Below, piece after piece: positions 63,862 to 64,000 of a stretch of DNA of 64,000 bases (position 1 is the stretch's first letter; each line of letters begins with the position of its first letter). The notes under the pieces are model-generated. The model ran no database searches. It saw only the letters and a program-made list of their open reading frames with translations, and was not told the DNA's origin. The stretch comes from JACVRW01 sp963812415 (GTDB lineage: Bacteria; Actinomycetota; Thermoleophilia; Solirubrobacterales; Thermoleophilaceae), in assembly GCA_963812415.1 (NCBI GenBank), contig CAWEVH010000023.1, positions 1-64,000 on the forward strand. The letters run 5' to 3'. The position numbers were made by a program, and so were the translations under genes.

Positions 63862-64000
63862 GTGCAGATCGACGTCCATCAGCACCTCTGGCCCGAGCCG
63901 CTGCTGGCGCAGCTGGCGCGGCGTCACGAGGCGCCGCGACTGCGCCGCTCCGGCGGCGCGGCTGGGTCGTCGAGGTGCCGGGCGAGCCGGACTCGCCGGT
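63862..64000 (+). CDS. Amidohydrolase-family protein, 5' part, cut by window edge
   Basis: The start GTG 63862 (or GTG 63844 inside the operator, in frame) gives VQIDVHQHLWPEPLLAQLAR followed by RHEAPRLRRSGG. The HxH in DVHQHLWP is the first metal motif of amidohydrolase-2-type enzymes such as decarboxylases and lactonases. The frame seems to break near 63955; one base less gives WVVEVPGEPDSPV. Only about 46 residues are in the window. It is probably the target of the divergent LacI repressor. Confidence 0.7.
   Translation, partial: MQIDVHQHLWPEPLLAQLARRHEAPRLRRSGGAAGSSRCRASRTRR

Noticed and set aside
1..64000. tRNA/rRNA genes, prophage or insertion sequences
   Set aside because: No cloverleaf, rRNA-like sequence, transposase, integrase or flanking direct repeats were found by reading both strands.

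Overview
The window is high-GC DNA (about 70% G+C by eye) with short intergenic gaps, many GTG/TTG starts and frequent 4-bp start/stop overlaps. This fits an actinobacterium-like genome. Gene content (three related secreted clan-A glycosidase-like proteins, a PxKF-type Ig-repeat protein, slipin/NfeD, DUF294 protein with exonuclease) suggests the Thermoleophilia/Solirubrobacterales side, but that placement is inference: no rRNA, tRNA or ribosomal protein gene is present. The assembly carries many single-base frameshifts inside otherwise intact genes, mostly one extra base. I annotate those genes end to end as one CDS and name the break points.

Layout. 1-8.6 kb: surface-glycan region with a truncated GT4, a GT2, a polyprenyl-phosphate sugar transferase, a polytopic membrane protein and three paralogous secreted glycoside-hydrolase-like proteins. 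8.6-27.6 kb: mixed accessory genes (P450, LVIVD-like secreted protein, beta-propeller/AraC pair, cyclopropane synthase, Ig-repeat protein, hydrolase/EamA/LysR, DEAD helicase, acyl desaturase, slipin/NfeD, AzlCD, SnoaL-like). 27.6-35.4 kb: an amine-oxidase-like protein fused to an acetoacetate-decarboxylase-like domain, an animal-type heme peroxidase, a PEP-mutase-family protein and an MFS transporter.

35.5-61.8 kb is the most coherent part: an island for methylated-amine osmolytes (choline, glycine betaine, dimethylglycine or close analogues). It holds a BetA-like GMC oxidoreductase, a PhyH-type dioxygenase, a DmdA-like GcvT-family demethylase, a dimethylglycine/sarcosine dehydrogenase with GcvT domain, both ETF subunits, a DgcB-like membrane Fe-S protein, a MetF-like methylene-THF reductase, an APC permease, an aldehyde dehydrogenase and an OpuC-type ABC importer. 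In the proposed scheme, the importer and permease bring in substrate, BetA plus ALDH make betaine, methyl groups pass to tetrahydrofolate, electrons go through ETF to the Fe-S membrane protein, and MetF interconverts methyl- and methylene-THF.

A perfect AT-rich palindrome, TGATATATCA, occurs four times in the island. Each copy sits before one of its transcription units, and one lies between metF and a GntR/FCD regulator gene. This looks like a single dedicated regulon. The right edge (61.8-64 kb) holds an arginase-family protein with an altered metal motif, a LacI repressor with two adjacent perfect operators, and the start of an amidohydrolase.
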